A DNA stretch of 64,000 nucleotides. It comes from Nonomuraea coxensis DSM 45129 (GTDB lineage: Bacteria > Actinomycetota > Actinomycetes > Streptosporangiales > Streptosporangiaceae). Where the stretch lies: NCBI RefSeq assembly GCF_019397265.1, contig NZ_CP068985.1, positions 6,192,001 to 6,256,000 of the forward strand, given 5' to 3'. Both the position numbers and the translations under genes were made by a program. The notes below the pieces were generated by a model, which had not been told where the DNA came from, did no database searches, and was given only the letters and a program-made list of their open reading frames with translations. Shown here one piece after another: positions 41,282 through 50,115 of the stretch. The number at the start of each line of letters is the position of its first letter. Within the stretch, counting starts at the first letter, position 1.

Positions 41282-42595
41282 TCAGGCCGCCCGGGGCAGG
41301 TCGAGAGCGGCGGCGGCGCGGAAGTCGGCGTCGGCGTGCTCGATCGCCTGGAGCGGCACGGTCTCCCTGCGGAAGAGCGCCGACAGCGCCCAGTCGGTCA
41401 GCACCCGGGCCTTGTTGCCGAACGTCGGCACCCACGCCAGGTGGTACGCCCGGTGCGCCAGCCACCCCAGGAACCCGGTCAGCCGCAGCCGGTACACCTG
41501 GGCGACGCCCTGATGGTGCCCGAGCCCGGCGACCGAGCCGAGGTAGGCGTGCCGGTACGGCCGCATCCGCCGCCCCCGCACGTGGGCCACCACGTTGCGG
41601 GCGAGCAGCTTGGCCTGCCGGACCGCGTGCTGGGCGTTGGGGGCGGTGAACTCGCCCGGCCGGGTCAGGTCGGGCACCGCGGCCCCGTCGCCGGCCGCGA
41701 ACGCGTCCGGCACCCCGGCCACCGTCAGGTACTCGGTGGCGGCGATCCGCCCGAGCCGGTCCACGGGCAGGCCGGTGGCCGCGGCGAGGGGGTTCGGCCG
41801 GCCGCCCGCGGCCCAGACCAGCGTGCCGGCGTCCAGGCGGGTGCCGTCGCTCAGCTCGGCCACGCCGCCCGCGGCCGAGACAAGCCGGACGCCGACGCGG
41901 ACGTCCACGCCGCGGGCGCGCAGCGCGCGGGCGGTCCACTCGCCGAGCGAGGCGTCGAGTTCGGGCAGGATGCGCTCGCCGGCCTCGACCAGGGTCCAGC
42001 TCAGGTCGGCGGGCTCGACGCCGGCGTGGTGCCGGACGGCCTCGTCGGCCAGGCCCTGCATCTCGGCCAGCGCCTCCACGCCCGAGAACCCGCCGCCGGC
42101 CACCACGAACGTCAGCGCCCGGCGGCGTACCCGCTCGTCGTCGGTCGAGACGGCCGCGGCGAGCTGGGCGAGGACGCGGTTGCGCAGGTGCACGGCCTCG
42201 CCGACGGTCTTGAAGCCGACGGCGTGCTCGGCCAGCCCGGGGATGGGCAGCAGGCGGGTGACCGAGCCGGCCGCCATCACGAGGATGTCGTACGCAAGAG
42301 TCCTGGCCGGCCCCTGGACCGGCTGGAACGCGGCGGTCCTGGCCGCGTGGTCCACCCGGGTGACGTGACCGGTCAGCACCCGCGCGCCGGGCAGCGCCGG
42401 GGCCAGGGGGGCGACGACGTGGCGGGGCTCGACCGCGCCGCCGGCCGCCTCGGCGAGGAAGGGCTGATACGTCATGTAGCCGCGCGGGTCCACGACGGTG
42501 ACGCTCGCCTCTCCCGAACGGATCAGCTTGCGCAGCCCCAGAGCGGTGTACATGCCGACATATCCGCCACCGACGATCAGGATGTGCTTGCTCAC
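41282..42595 (-). CDS. ndh: type II NADH dehydrogenase (FAD-dependent pyridine nucleotide-disulphide oxidoreductase)
   Basis: A 437-residue flavoprotein: N-terminal FAD site ILIVGGGYVGMYTALGL, NADH-binding second Rossmann motif FVVAGGGFSGVEALAEMQ (~residue 165), and the second FAD contact PDAFAAGDGAAVPD (~295). The C-terminal amphipathic/hydrophobic region (LTGFLGWLAHRAYHLAWV) fits membrane-surface attachment. It passes electrons from NADH to menaquinone without proton pumping. I start at the GTG at 42595, preceded by GAGAGGAG, and not at the longer ATG. It follows the MHS transporter on the same strand after a short repeat region. Confidence 0.9.
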   Translation of the reverse strand: MSKHILIVGGGYVGMYTALGLRKLIRSGEASVTVVDPRGYMTYQPFLAEAAGGAVEPRHVVAPLAPALPGARVLTGHVTRVDHAARTAAFQPVQGPARTLAYDILVMAAGSVTRLLPIPGLAEHAVGFKTVGEAVHLRNRVLAQLAAAVSTDDERVRRRALTFVVAGGGFSGVEALAEMQGLADEAVRHHAGVEPADLSWTLVEAGERILPELDASLGEWTARALRARGVDVRVGVRLVSAAGGVAELSDGTRLDAGTLVWAAGGRPNPLAAATGLPVDRLGRIAATEYLTVAGVPDAFAAGDGAAVPDLTRPGEFTAPNAQHAVRQAKLLARNVVAHVRGRRMRPYRHAYLGSVAGLGHHQGVAQVYRLRLTGFLGWLAHRAYHLAWVPTFGNKARVLTDWALSALFRRETVPLQAIEHADADFRAAAALDLPRAA

Positions 42596-42651
42596 TGTCC
42601 CCAACTCCTCTCGGGTCTCACCAGGAGGACGGGGCAGCGCCGCCGGATGTG

Positions 42652-42690
42652 ACAGGGGCGGCTCACAGGGGCGGCTCACAGGTGCGGTTC
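42652..42690. repeat. 13-bp tandem repeat, three copies, between ndh and the MHS transporter gene
   Basis: ACAGGGGCGGCTC occurs at 42652-42664 and 42665-42677, with a diverged copy ACAGGTGCGGTTC at 42678-42690 that includes two bases of the transporter's stop codon. The spread of this slippage repeat seems limited by the coding end. Confidence 0.65.
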
Positions 42691-43981
42691 ACAGGGTCCG
42701 GTCGCCGGTCTCTGGCAGGGCGAGCAGGCAGAGCAGGCTCAGCAGGGCCGTCGCGGAGACGTACGCGCCGGCCGCCGCCGTCCCGAGCCCGCCGGCCTGC
42801 AGGCCGGTCGCGACGAGCGGCGGCACCGCGCCGCCGAGCACCCCTCCGAGGCTGTAGGCGACGGAGGCGCCGCTGTAACGGTGTTCGGTGCGGAACAACT
42901 CGGGCAGGTAGCCGCCCATCGGGCCGAAGACCAGTCCCATGAGGCCGAGCGTGCCCGCCAGCGCCACGCCGACGAGGGCCACCGACCGGGTCTCCATGAG
43001 CGGGAACATCACCAGCCCCCACACGATCGCCGGCCCGCACCCGATGATCAGCGTGCGCCGGCGGCCGAGTCGGTCGGACACCAGGGAGGAGGCGATCGTT
43101 CCCGCCGCCATGAACAGGACGCCGGCCATGGTCAGGCCGAGCATGGTGGTGCGCGGGATCCCCAGCGTGCCCGTGCCGTACGACAGGCAGTAGGTGGTGG
43201 CGGTGTAGAACAGCGTGTACGCGACCGTCATGGCCCCGGCGCCGAGCAGCACCCGCCGCCACTGGTGCCGCACGAGCCCGGCGAACGGCACCCTGGCGAG
43301 GCGCCGCTCGTCCATCGCGGCCCGGAAGACCGGCGTCTCGGCGATCCTGAGCCGGACCCACAGGCCGACGGCCACCAGCGGCAAAGAGGCCACGAACGGC
43401 AGCCGCCACCCCCACTCGCCGAACTGCTCCTCGCTCAGCGCCTCGCCGAGGACGAGGAAGAGCCCGTTGGCCGCCACGAACCCCGCCGCCGGCCCGAGCT
43501 GCGGGAACATCGCGTACCAGCCGCGCCGGCCGGGCGGCGCGTGCTCGGTGGCGAGCAGCGCGGCGCCGCCCCACTCGCCGCCGAGGCCGACGCCCTGGGC
43601 GAAGCGCAGCAGCACCAGCAGCGCGGGCGCGGCGACGCCGATGGCGGCGTAGCCGGGCAGCAGCCCGATCAGCACCGTCGCCAGGCCCATCACCAGCAGC
43701 GACACGACGAGCATGGACGTGCGGCCGACGCGGTCGCCCCAGTGGCCGAACAAGGCCGAGCCGAGCGGCCGTGACACGAACGCCACCGCGAACGTCGAGA
43801 AGGACGCCAGGGTGCCCGCCACCTGGTCCATCTCGGGGAAGAACACGGTGTTGAGCACCAGCGCGGCGGCGGTGCCGTAGATGTAGAAGTCGTAGAACTC
43901 GATCGCGGTGCCGGCGAGGGCGGCGACGGCGATCCTGGACCGGCTCGGGGCGGTCACGACCTCCCGGGGGGCTGTCTTCAT
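42689..43981 (-). CDS. MHS-family MFS transporter (ShiA/ProP-like metabolite:H+ symporter)
   Basis: A 430-residue, 12-helix carrier. The N-terminal AGTAIEFYDFYIYGTAAALV and the loop 2-3 signature FGHWGDRVGRT, plus RFAQGVGLGGEWGGAAL, are diagnostic of the metabolite:H+ symporter family, whose members take up shikimate, citrate, alpha-ketoglutarate, proline or betaine. The substrate is not predictable here. The start ATG at 43981 has GGG-rich sequence only weakly like a ribosome site. It precedes ndh on the same strand. Confidence 0.9.
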   Translation of the reverse strand: MKTAPREVVTAPSRSRIAVAALAGTAIEFYDFYIYGTAAALVLNTVFFPEMDQVAGTLASFSTFAVAFVSRPLGSALFGHWGDRVGRTSMLVVSLLVMGLATVLIGLLPGYAAIGVAAPALLVLLRFAQGVGLGGEWGGAALLATEHAPPGRRGWYAMFPQLGPAAGFVAANGLFLVLGEALSEEQFGEWGWRLPFVASLPLVAVGLWVRLRIAETPVFRAAMDERRLARVPFAGLVRHQWRRVLLGAGAMTVAYTLFYTATTYCLSYGTGTLGIPRTTMLGLTMAGVLFMAAGTIASSLVSDRLGRRRTLIIGCGPAIVWGLVMFPLMETRSVALVGVALAGTLGLMGLVFGPMGGYLPELFRTEHRYSGASVAYSLGGVLGGAVPPLVATGLQAGGLGTAAAGAYVSATALLSLLCLLALPETGDRTL

Positions 43982-44075
43982 GACGCCAACTATGCGGGCT
44001 GACTCGCCGCAAATCAGTTAGTCAACACTGCTCCTCGGTAGGGTCGGAACGAAAACCATGGGGAGGTAAGGCGCT

Positions 44076-44711
44076 TTGGGTATCGAACTGGTCATCTTCG
44101 ACTGCGACGGAACGTTGGTGGACAGCGAGCCCATCTCGGTCCGCGTGGGCACCGCCGCGCTGCGACGGCTGGGCTGGTCGATCGACGAGGCGGAGTACGC
44201 CGAGCGCTTCGTGGGCTGCACCACCGAGTTCTGGGCCGAGCAGGTCGGCGAGACCCCGCCCGGCTGGCGGGAACGGCTCGACGCCGAGTACGAGGCCGCG
44301 ATCGCGGAAGAGCTGCGCGTCATCGCGGGCATCGAGGCCGCGCTCGACCGGCTCGACGTGCCGAGCTGCGTGGCCTCCAACGGCCGCCACCGCGCGATCC
44401 GCCGCAGCCTGGAGCTCACCGGGCTGGCGGAGCGGTTCACCGGCCGGGTGTTCAGCGCCGAGGACGTCCCGCAGGGCAAGCCGGCCCCCGATCTGTTCCT
44501 GCACGCCGCCGCCACCCTGGGAGCCGACCCCGAGCGGTGCGTCGTGGTGGAGGACAGCCCGTTCGGGGTGATGGCGGCGGTGAGCGCGGGCATGCGGTGC
44601 CTGGCGTACGCGGGCGGGCTCACCCCGGCCACCCGCCTGACCGGCGCGGGCGCCACCCGGCTGTTCCACGACCCGGCCGGCATCCCCGAACTGCTCACCC
44701 GCCTGGACTGA
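44076..44711 (+). CDS. HAD-superfamily sugar-phosphatase-like hydrolase
   Basis: A 211-residue HAD subfamily IA protein: nucleophile motif FDCDGTLVDSEP, motif II SNGRHRAIRRSLE, Lys in PQGKPAPDLFLHAA, and motif III VVVEDSPFGVMAA. The helical cap lies between motifs I and II. These are the features of beta-phosphoglucomutase/2-deoxyglucose-6-phosphatase-like enzymes, so it probably dephosphorylates a sugar or polyol phosphate. The start is a TTG at 44076, with GGGAGG nine bases upstream; no ATG or GTG is available before the first motif. Confidence 0.88.
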   Translation: MGIELVIFDCDGTLVDSEPISVRVGTAALRRLGWSIDEAEYAERFVGCTTEFWAEQVGETPPGWRERLDAEYEAAIAEELRVIAGIEAALDRLDVPSCVASNGRHRAIRRSLELTGLAERFTGRVFSAEDVPQGKPAPDLFLHAAATLGADPERCVVVEDSPFGVMAAVSAGMRCLAYAGGLTPATRLTGAGATRLFHDPAGIPELLTRLD

Positions 44712-44769
44712 ACGCTTTTCCCACGACCGCGAATTGTTATCGGGAATTGACTTTAATGTGTTATGCTGT

Positions 44770-44799
44770 TTGCATTCCCATAAATGCCGTGGCTAATAT
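44770..44799 (+). promoter_or_regulatory. promoter of the methyltransferase gene (leaderless)
   Basis: TTGCAT (44770-44775), an 18-base spacer and TAATAT (44794-44799) make a good sigma-70-type promoter; the first base of the GTG start codon at 44806 is 7 bases after the -10 box. The surrounding 44725-44800 stretch is markedly AT-rich for this genome. Confidence 0.65.
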
Positions 44800-44805
44800 C
44801 GCCGC

Positions 44806-45645
44806 GTGTTCAGCGAGAAACCCAGCCAGACGGCGATGATGGCCGCCGCCGCGCGCGCCGCACATCTCGTGGTCGACGATCCCCCGCACATCTTCACCGA
44901 CCAGCTGGCCGCGCCGCTGCTCGGCGCACGGGCCGGGGAGCTGCTCGGCTACCACCGGCTGCACGGCGGCCATCTCATCCTGTCCGGCACCCGCGCGCAG
45001 GTCACCGCCCGCAGCCGGCACGCCGAGGACCGCCTGCTCGGCTCCGGCCTCCCCCGGTACGTCATTCTCGGCGCCGGTCTCGACACCTTCGCCTACCGCC
45101 GGGCGGGCGGCGAAATCCGCGTCTTCGAGGTGGACCACCCGGCCACCCAGGAATGGAAGAAAGGGCTCCTCGCCGACGCCGGGATGACCGTTCCCGAATT
45201 TCTCACCTTCGTCGGCGTGGATTTCGAGAAGGACGACCTGGGTTCCCGGCTCGGCGCGGAGGGATTCGCGTCCGGCCGGCCCGCGTTCGTGAGCTGGCTC
45301 GGCGTCAGCATGTATCTCACGGCGGAGGCGGTGTCGGCCACGCTCGCCGCGTTCGCCGCCTTCGCGCCCGGCTCGGAGCTCGTCATGGAGTACGCCCTGC
45401 CGCCCGAGGCCAGGGACGCGCTGAGCGAGGAGATGGCCGGCTACGCCCTGCCGGCCGCCGCCGAGCGCGGCGAGCCCTGGCTGACCTTCCACACGCCCGA
45501 GTCGATCACCGCGCTGCTGGCCGGTCACGGGCTGCGAGTGGTCGAGCACGTGCGCCAGCCCGACCTCCCCGCCGTGGCCGGCCGGGCGGCGGCCACGCCG
45601 GTCAGCGTGGACCTGTGCCGCCTGGTCGTCGCCACCCCCGCCTGA
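44806..45645 (+). CDS. class I SAM-dependent methyltransferase, TIGR00027/leucine carboxyl methyltransferase-like family
   Basis: A 279-residue protein of the family expanded in actinobacteria (Mycobacterium homologues of LCMT/PPM type). It has the SAM-binding YVILGAGLDTFAYR, an acidic strand end VFEVDHPATQEWKK, VGVDFEKDDL, and FVSWLGVSMYLTAEAV. Known or proposed members O-methylate polyketide or carboxyl groups, but most are uncharacterised. GTG start, leaderless. It ends four bases from the convergent SDR gene. The AT-rich upstream region and lone position could hint at separate regulation or acquisition. Confidence 0.87.
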   Translation: MFSEKPSQTAMMAAAARAAHLVVDDPPHIFTDQLAAPLLGARAGELLGYHRLHGGHLILSGTRAQVTARSRHAEDRLLGSGLPRYVILGAGLDTFAYRRAGGEIRVFEVDHPATQEWKKGLLADAGMTVPEFLTFVGVDFEKDDLGSRLGAEGFASGRPAFVSWLGVSMYLTAEAVSATLAAFAAFAPGSELVMEYALPPEARDALSEEMAGYALPAAAERGEPWLTFHTPESITALLAGHGLRVVEHVRQPDLPAVAGRAAATPVSVDLCRLVVATPA

Positions 45646-45649
45646 GCCG

Positions 45650-46540
45650 TCAGCCCTCCTGGACGCGGGCGCGGCCGTTGTCGTCCAGGTAGTCGCGCCA
45701 CGACCGCTTCGGGGTCCAGCCCAGCAGGCGGTGGGCCTTGGCGCAGGAGACGCCCGAGGCGTCGGGACGGGCGAGCGGCCTCAACTCGATCGTCTCGCTC
45801 ACGTGCTCGCGCAGCGCCGACGCGAAGTCGTGCCCTCCCGCGTTGTCGGGAGCGGCGATGTAGAACACCTCGTGCCCCGGCAGGTCCGACTCGACGGCCA
45901 GGACGATCGCGTCCGCCAGGTCGTAGGCGTCGGTGTAGCTCCACAGCCCCGCCCCGGCCTGGCGGACGTCGCGCACCTGCGGGCCGAGGTTGCGCTCGTA
46001 GTTGCCCTCGTGCTGCACCCAGCTCGGCCGCAGGGAGATGCACCTGAGGTCGGAGCGGCGCACGGCCGCGTCCATGAGCTGCTCGCCGACGTGCTTCGAC
46101 AGCGCGTACGGGTCCTGCGGCTTGATCGGGTGCTCCTCGTCCACCGGCACGTAGTCCGGCAGGAACGGCCGCTCGGCGAAGAAGAACCCGGGCACCGTCT
46201 CGCTGGAGATGTTGACGAACCGGGTCACGCCGAACCGCACGGCCGCCTCGACCAGGTTGAACGTCGCCATGACGTTGTTCTGGAACACCACGTGCGGCGG
46301 ATTGTGCGTGGGGTCGGGAATGGCCGCCGCGTGCACCACCGCCTCGGCCTCGCGCGCCACGGCGAACGCCTGACCGGCGTCCGTCAGGTCGGCCTGGAGG
46401 TAGCGGGGAGCGCCCGGATCCTCCCGCTCCCAGACGGGGCGGGTGACATCGGAGGCGGTCACCTCGTGACCGGCCGCCAGCAACGCCTGGACGGCCGCCC
46501 GCCCCACCTTGCCGTGGGCCCCCGTGACGACGACGCGCAT
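45650..46540 (-). CDS. extended SDR / NAD-dependent epimerase-dehydratase
   Basis: A 296-residue Rossmann protein: GAHGKVGRAAVQALLAAGHE with the TGxxGxxG-type motif, ADLTD for the adenine ring, VHAAAIPDP, the catalytic SSET and YALSKHVGEQ (YxxxK), and RPSWVQHEGNYE. This is typical for atypical UDP-sugar epimerase-like SDRs. I start at the ATG at 46540, preceded by GAAGGAG, because the longer frame runs into the sbcC end and lacks homology. Substrate is unknown; no glycosyl cluster is nearby. Confidence 0.88.
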   Translation of the reverse strand: MRVVVTGAHGKVGRAAVQALLAAGHEVTASDVTRPVWEREDPGAPRYLQADLTDAGQAFAVAREAEAVVHAAAIPDPTHNPPHVVFQNNVMATFNLVEAAVRFGVTRFVNISSETVPGFFFAERPFLPDYVPVDEEHPIKPQDPYALSKHVGEQLMDAAVRRSDLRCISLRPSWVQHEGNYERNLGPQVRDVRQAGAGLWSYTDAYDLADAIVLAVESDLPGHEVFYIAAPDNAGGHDFASALREHVSETIELRPLARPDASGVSCAKAHRLLGWTPKRSWRDYLDDNGRARVQEG

Positions 46541-46581
46541 GAGTGTGTCTCCTTCGCCGCATAGTGGTGGATCACGGCTGA

Positions 46582-49500
46582 TCATCCCACCCCGGAGGTG
46601 GCGAGCGTCGAACCTCCGCGGGTCTTGGTGACCTTGAGCTGGGCGGTGATCCGGGACCGCAGCTCGGCGACATGGCTGACGATGCCGACCGCCCGGCCGC
46701 CGTCCCTGAGCCCGTCGAGGATGTCGAGAACGCCGTCGAGGGTGTCCTCGTCCAGCGTGCCGAAGCCCTCGTCCACGAAAAGCGTGCCGATCTCCGCGCC
46801 GCCCGCCTCGGCGGTGACCACGTCGGCCAGGCCGAGCGCGAGGGCCAGCGAGGTGATGAAGCTCTCGCCGCCCGACAGGGTCGCCGGGTCACGGTCGACG
46901 CCGGTCCAGCCGTCGGACACGCGCAGGCCCAGCCCGCCGCCCGACCGGCCGCGCGAGCCCGCCGTCTTGCCCAGGTCGTGCCGGAGCAGGTAACGGCCGG
47001 CCGACATGTGGTCGAGCCGCTCGTTGGCGGCCTCGACGACCGCGCGCAGCCGCTCGCCGAGCACGTACGACGACAGGCTCATGCTCCACCGGTTGTCGCC
47101 GGAGGTGCCGCCGGCGAGGGCCGCCATGCGCTCGGCCAGGCGATGACGCTCCGCCGCCGGACGCCAGCGCTCGACGCACGCGGAAAGCTCGGCCTCCAGC
47201 TCCGCCAGCCGCCGGGCACGGGCGGCGGCCCGGTCGCGCAGGCTCGCCAGCCTCGTGTGCGCCTGCTCGGCCGCCTCCCGCGCGGCGGCGGCCCCGGCCA
47301 GGTCGGGGGCGGGCTCGGCCGCGGCGGCGGCCAGCTCGGGATCGGCGAGGGCGGCGGTGACGGCGGCGTGCTCATCGTCCAGCCGCCGCAGGGCCTCCGT
47401 CTTGTGCTCCCGCTCGGCGGGGCCGCGGTAGGCGGCCTCGGCCTCCGGGACGTCCGCGAACCCGGCCTCGGCCGCCGCCTCCCGGGCCTGGCTCCTGGCC
47501 CTGGCCAGCTCGTCGTCGGCCGCGAGCGCGGCCCGGCCGGCCTCCGCCGCCTCGCGCAGCAGCTCGGCCTCGTCGGCGAGCCGGGACAGGCGGGCCGTCA
47601 GCGTCGCGTCGCCGCCGCGCGCCGCGTCCAGCCGCGCGGCCAGCCGGGCGGCGTCGGCGCTCAGCTCCTCGTGCCGGGTGCGGCCCGCCGCCACCCGCGC
47701 GGCGACCACGCGAGCCCGCTCCTCCTGCTCCCGCGACTCCTCCCGCCGCCGCGCCACCTCCCGCGCCGCCCCTTCCTCCAGCTCCGCCGCCCGCCGCAGC
47801 CGCCGCAGCTCCCCCTCGACCTCCGCCAGCACGGCCACCGCGCCCTCGGCCGCGAGGGCCCCCGCGCCGCCGCCCGACGCAAGGGACGCGCGGGCGTGAT
47901 CGGTCTCCAGGCGGGTGCGGAGGCGGGCGTGATCGGTCTCCAGGCGGGTGCGGAGGCGGGCGCGGTCGGCTTCCAGGCGGGTGCGGTGGGCGTGGTGGGC
48001 GGCCAGTTCCTCGGCGATCGCCGCCGCCTGGTCACGTACGCGCTCGCGCTCGGCCTCGACCCGCTCCAGCGCCGCCGCCAGCGCGGCCTCGCGCCCGGCT
48101 GCCGCGCGCAGCCGGGACAGCTCCTCCTCCGCCCGGAGCACGGAGGCGGCGGCGGTGCCCAGGTCGAGGTCGCCGGTGGCCTCGACTGCGTCGGCGTGCC
48201 GGGACTCCAGGGAGGCGAGGTGACGTTCGGACGCCTCCCGCTCGGCCAGGGCGCTCTCGTGGGCGTCCTCGGCGGCCCGCTCGTCGTAGGCGGACGGGGC
48301 GCTCGGGGCCGGGGACGCCGGATCGGGATGGTGCTCGGAGCCGCAGACCGCGCACGGGCGGCCGTCGGCGAGGTCGCGGGCCAGCTCGGCCGCCATCCCG
48401 TCCATGCGGGCCTGACGCAGGTCGAGCCAGCGTTCGCGGAGCGCCTGGGCGCGGTCCACCAGCACCTGATGGGCGGCGGTGGCGGTCTCCAGCTCGGCGG
48501 CCAGGGCGTCGCGGCGGCGTACGGACTCCAGTGCCGCCCGCGCGGCGTCGAGCCCGGCGGACGCGGCGGGGACGGCCGCGGCCTGGGCGCGCACCTCCTC
48601 CAGGGCGGCGCTCGCCTCGGCCAGGCGGGCGGGCAGCCCGGCCTCGGCGGCCGACACCTCCGCCTCGCGCCGTTCCAGGGTCTCCAGCTCCGCCGCCAGC
48701 CCGGCCAGCTCGCCGTCGACGCCGATGAGGTCGGTGGCCGCGTCGCGTACGGCCTCGGCGGCCGGGATGCGCGCGGCGTGGGCGCGGCACCGGGCCAGCT
48801 CGGCCTCGGCCTCCTCGATCAGGGCGGGCAGGGCAGCCAGCCGGGCGGCGACCCGCTCGTCCTCGGCCACCAGCCGGGTCAGCTCCTCCTCGACGCGGAG
48901 CAGGTCACGGCGTACGACGGAGAGCCTGGCCTCCTCGGTGAGCAGCTCCGACAGGCGTGCGATCTCGGCCCGCCGGTCCCGCTCCAGCGCGGCCGGCGCG
49001 TCCGCCGAGGCTCCCCCTTCCCTCGGCAGGGGCGAGGGGGACGGGGGCAGGAGGGGGCGGGCGCGGGCGAGGGCGTCGGCGGCCAGCGCGCGGGCCTTGG
49101 CGGCGGCCTCCTCGCGCTGGCGTACGGCGGTGACGAGCGGGATGACCCGGTCGGCGCGGGCGGCGTCGTCGAGGACGGCCTGGAGGTCGGCGCGCTCGTC
49201 GGCGCGTTCGTCCAGCGCGCGGCGGGCGGCGAGCGCGTCGGCGTGCCTGCGCTGCCGCTCGGCCAGGGCGGCGGCCTGGTCGAAGCGCAGGCGGGCCTCC
49301 CGCACCGCCCGCGTGGCGGCCTCGTGCTCCTCCTCCGCGCGGGCGGCGACCTCCCTGGCGGCGGCGAGCAGCGCCCCCGCCCAGCTCAGGGGATCGTCGT
49401 CGCGCGAGGGCGCCTCCTCGGGGGCGGCGGGCAGCGGGATCAGGGGGTCGAGGGTGGCCTCCTCGACGCGCTCGACGGCGAAGTCCACCTGCCGCCGCAG

Positions 49501-50115
49501 CTCCTGCGCCTCCCGCCAGGCCAGTTTGCGCTGCTCGGCGAGCCACCCCTCCGCCGCCGTGAACACCTTGACGGTGAACAGCCGCTCCAGCAGCTTGCCG
49601 CGCTCCTCGCCGTCGGCGCGCAGGAACTTGGCGAAGTCGCCCTGCGGCAGCATCGCCACCTGCCAGAACTGCTCGGCGTTCATGCCGAGCAGCCCGCCCA
49701 CCAGGTCGCCGGCCTCGTCCAGCCGGGTGGTGAGGCCGTGCCAGGCGCCGTCGCGCCGCTCGGAGACGATGACCTTGGACTTCTCCTCCGTGACGCCGCT
49801 GCCCCGCAGTTTGGGACGCAGCCACGCCGGGGAGCGCTGGACGCGGAGTAAGCGGCCCCGGATGGTCGCCTCCAGGGTGACCGACGGCCCGGTGCCGGCC
49901 GGGGCGTGGTCGCAGCGCAGGCTGCGGGCGCTGTTGCGCTGCCCGGGGACCTGCCCGTAGAGGGCGAAGCACAGGGCGTCGAGGATCGTGGTCTTGCCCG
50001 CGCCGGTCGGGCCGTGGATGAGGAACAGGCCCGCCTCGGCCAGGGCCTCGAAGTCGACGGTCTCGGTGCCGGGGAAGGAGCCGAACGCCGTCAGCGTCAG
50101 CCGGTGAGGCCGCAT
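46582..50115 (-). CDS. sbcC: exonuclease SbcC (SMC-like ATPase of the SbcCD nuclease)
   Basis: A 1177-residue ATPase. Walker A GPTGAGKTTILDALCFALYG (~residue 35) with the RecF/SbcC N-terminus RPHRLTLTAFGSFPGTE, SbcC-specific VAMLPQGDFAKFLRAD (Q-loop, ~155), two long coiled coils, the zinc hook CxxC as PCAVCGSEHHP near 585, the C-terminal signature TLSGGESFITSLALALGLAD and Walker B TLFVDEGFGTLDEDTLD. With SbcD it cleaves hairpins and protein-bound DNA ends. Its ATG immediately follows the sbcD stop, so the two are coupled. Part of the second coil is an 11-residue tandem repeat. Confidence 0.96.
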   Translation of the reverse strand: MRPHRLTLTAFGSFPGTETVDFEALAEAGLFLIHGPTGAGKTTILDALCFALYGQVPGQRNSARSLRCDHAPAGTGPSVTLEATIRGRLLRVQRSPAWLRPKLRGSGVTEEKSKVIVSERRDGAWHGLTTRLDEAGDLVGGLLGMNAEQFWQVAMLPQGDFAKFLRADGEERGKLLERLFTVKVFTAAEGWLAEQRKLAWREAQELRRQVDFAVERVEEATLDPLIPLPAAPEEAPSRDDDPLSWAGALLAAAREVAARAEEEHEAATRAVREARLRFDQAAALAERQRRHADALAARRALDERADERADLQAVLDDAARADRVIPLVTAVRQREEAAAKARALAADALARARPLLPPSPSPLPREGGASADAPAALERDRRAEIARLSELLTEEARLSVVRRDLLRVEEELTRLVAEDERVAARLAALPALIEEAEAELARCRAHAARIPAAEAVRDAATDLIGVDGELAGLAAELETLERREAEVSAAEAGLPARLAEASAALEEVRAQAAAVPAASAGLDAARAALESVRRRDALAAELETATAAHQVLVDRAQALRERWLDLRQARMDGMAAELARDLADGRPCAVCGSEHHPDPASPAPSAPSAYDERAAEDAHESALAEREASERHLASLESRHADAVEATGDLDLGTAAASVLRAEEELSRLRAAAGREAALAAALERVEAERERVRDQAAAIAEELAAHHAHRTRLEADRARLRTRLETDHARLRTRLETDHARASLASGGGAGALAAEGAVAVLAEVEGELRRLRRAAELEEGAAREVARRREESREQEERARVVAARVAAGRTRHEELSADAARLAARLDAARGGDATLTARLSRLADEAELLREAAEAGRAALAADDELARARSQAREAAAEAGFADVPEAEAAYRGPAEREHKTEALRRLDDEHAAVTAALADPELAAAAAEPAPDLAGAAAAREAAEQAHTRLASLRDRAAARARRLAELEAELSACVERWRPAAERHRLAERMAALAGGTSGDNRWSMSLSSYVLGERLRAVVEAANERLDHMSAGRYLLRHDLGKTAGSRGRSGGGLGLRVSDGWTGVDRDPATLSGGESFITSLALALGLADVVTAEAGGAEIGTLFVDEGFGTLDEDTLDGVLDILDGLRDGGRAVGIVSHVAELRSRITAQLKVTKTRGGSTLATSGVG
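47890..47988. repeat. 33-bp tandem repeat (3 copies) in the sbcC coiled coil
   Basis: Units at 47890-47922 and 47923-47955 are identical and the third, 47956-47988, differs at a few bases. Each encodes 11 residues of the type LRTRLETDHAR, which extend the coiled coil by about three helical turns per unit in hendecad register. Confidence 0.9.

Noticed and set aside
41282..42679. Longer upstream ATG starts for ndh (42679), and comparable extensions for the P450 (5640), histidine kinase (3593), GNAT (17300) and SDR (46585)
   Set aside because: The extra residues are low-complexity or antisense to neighbours, and ribosome-binding sites or stop-start overlaps support the shorter forms.
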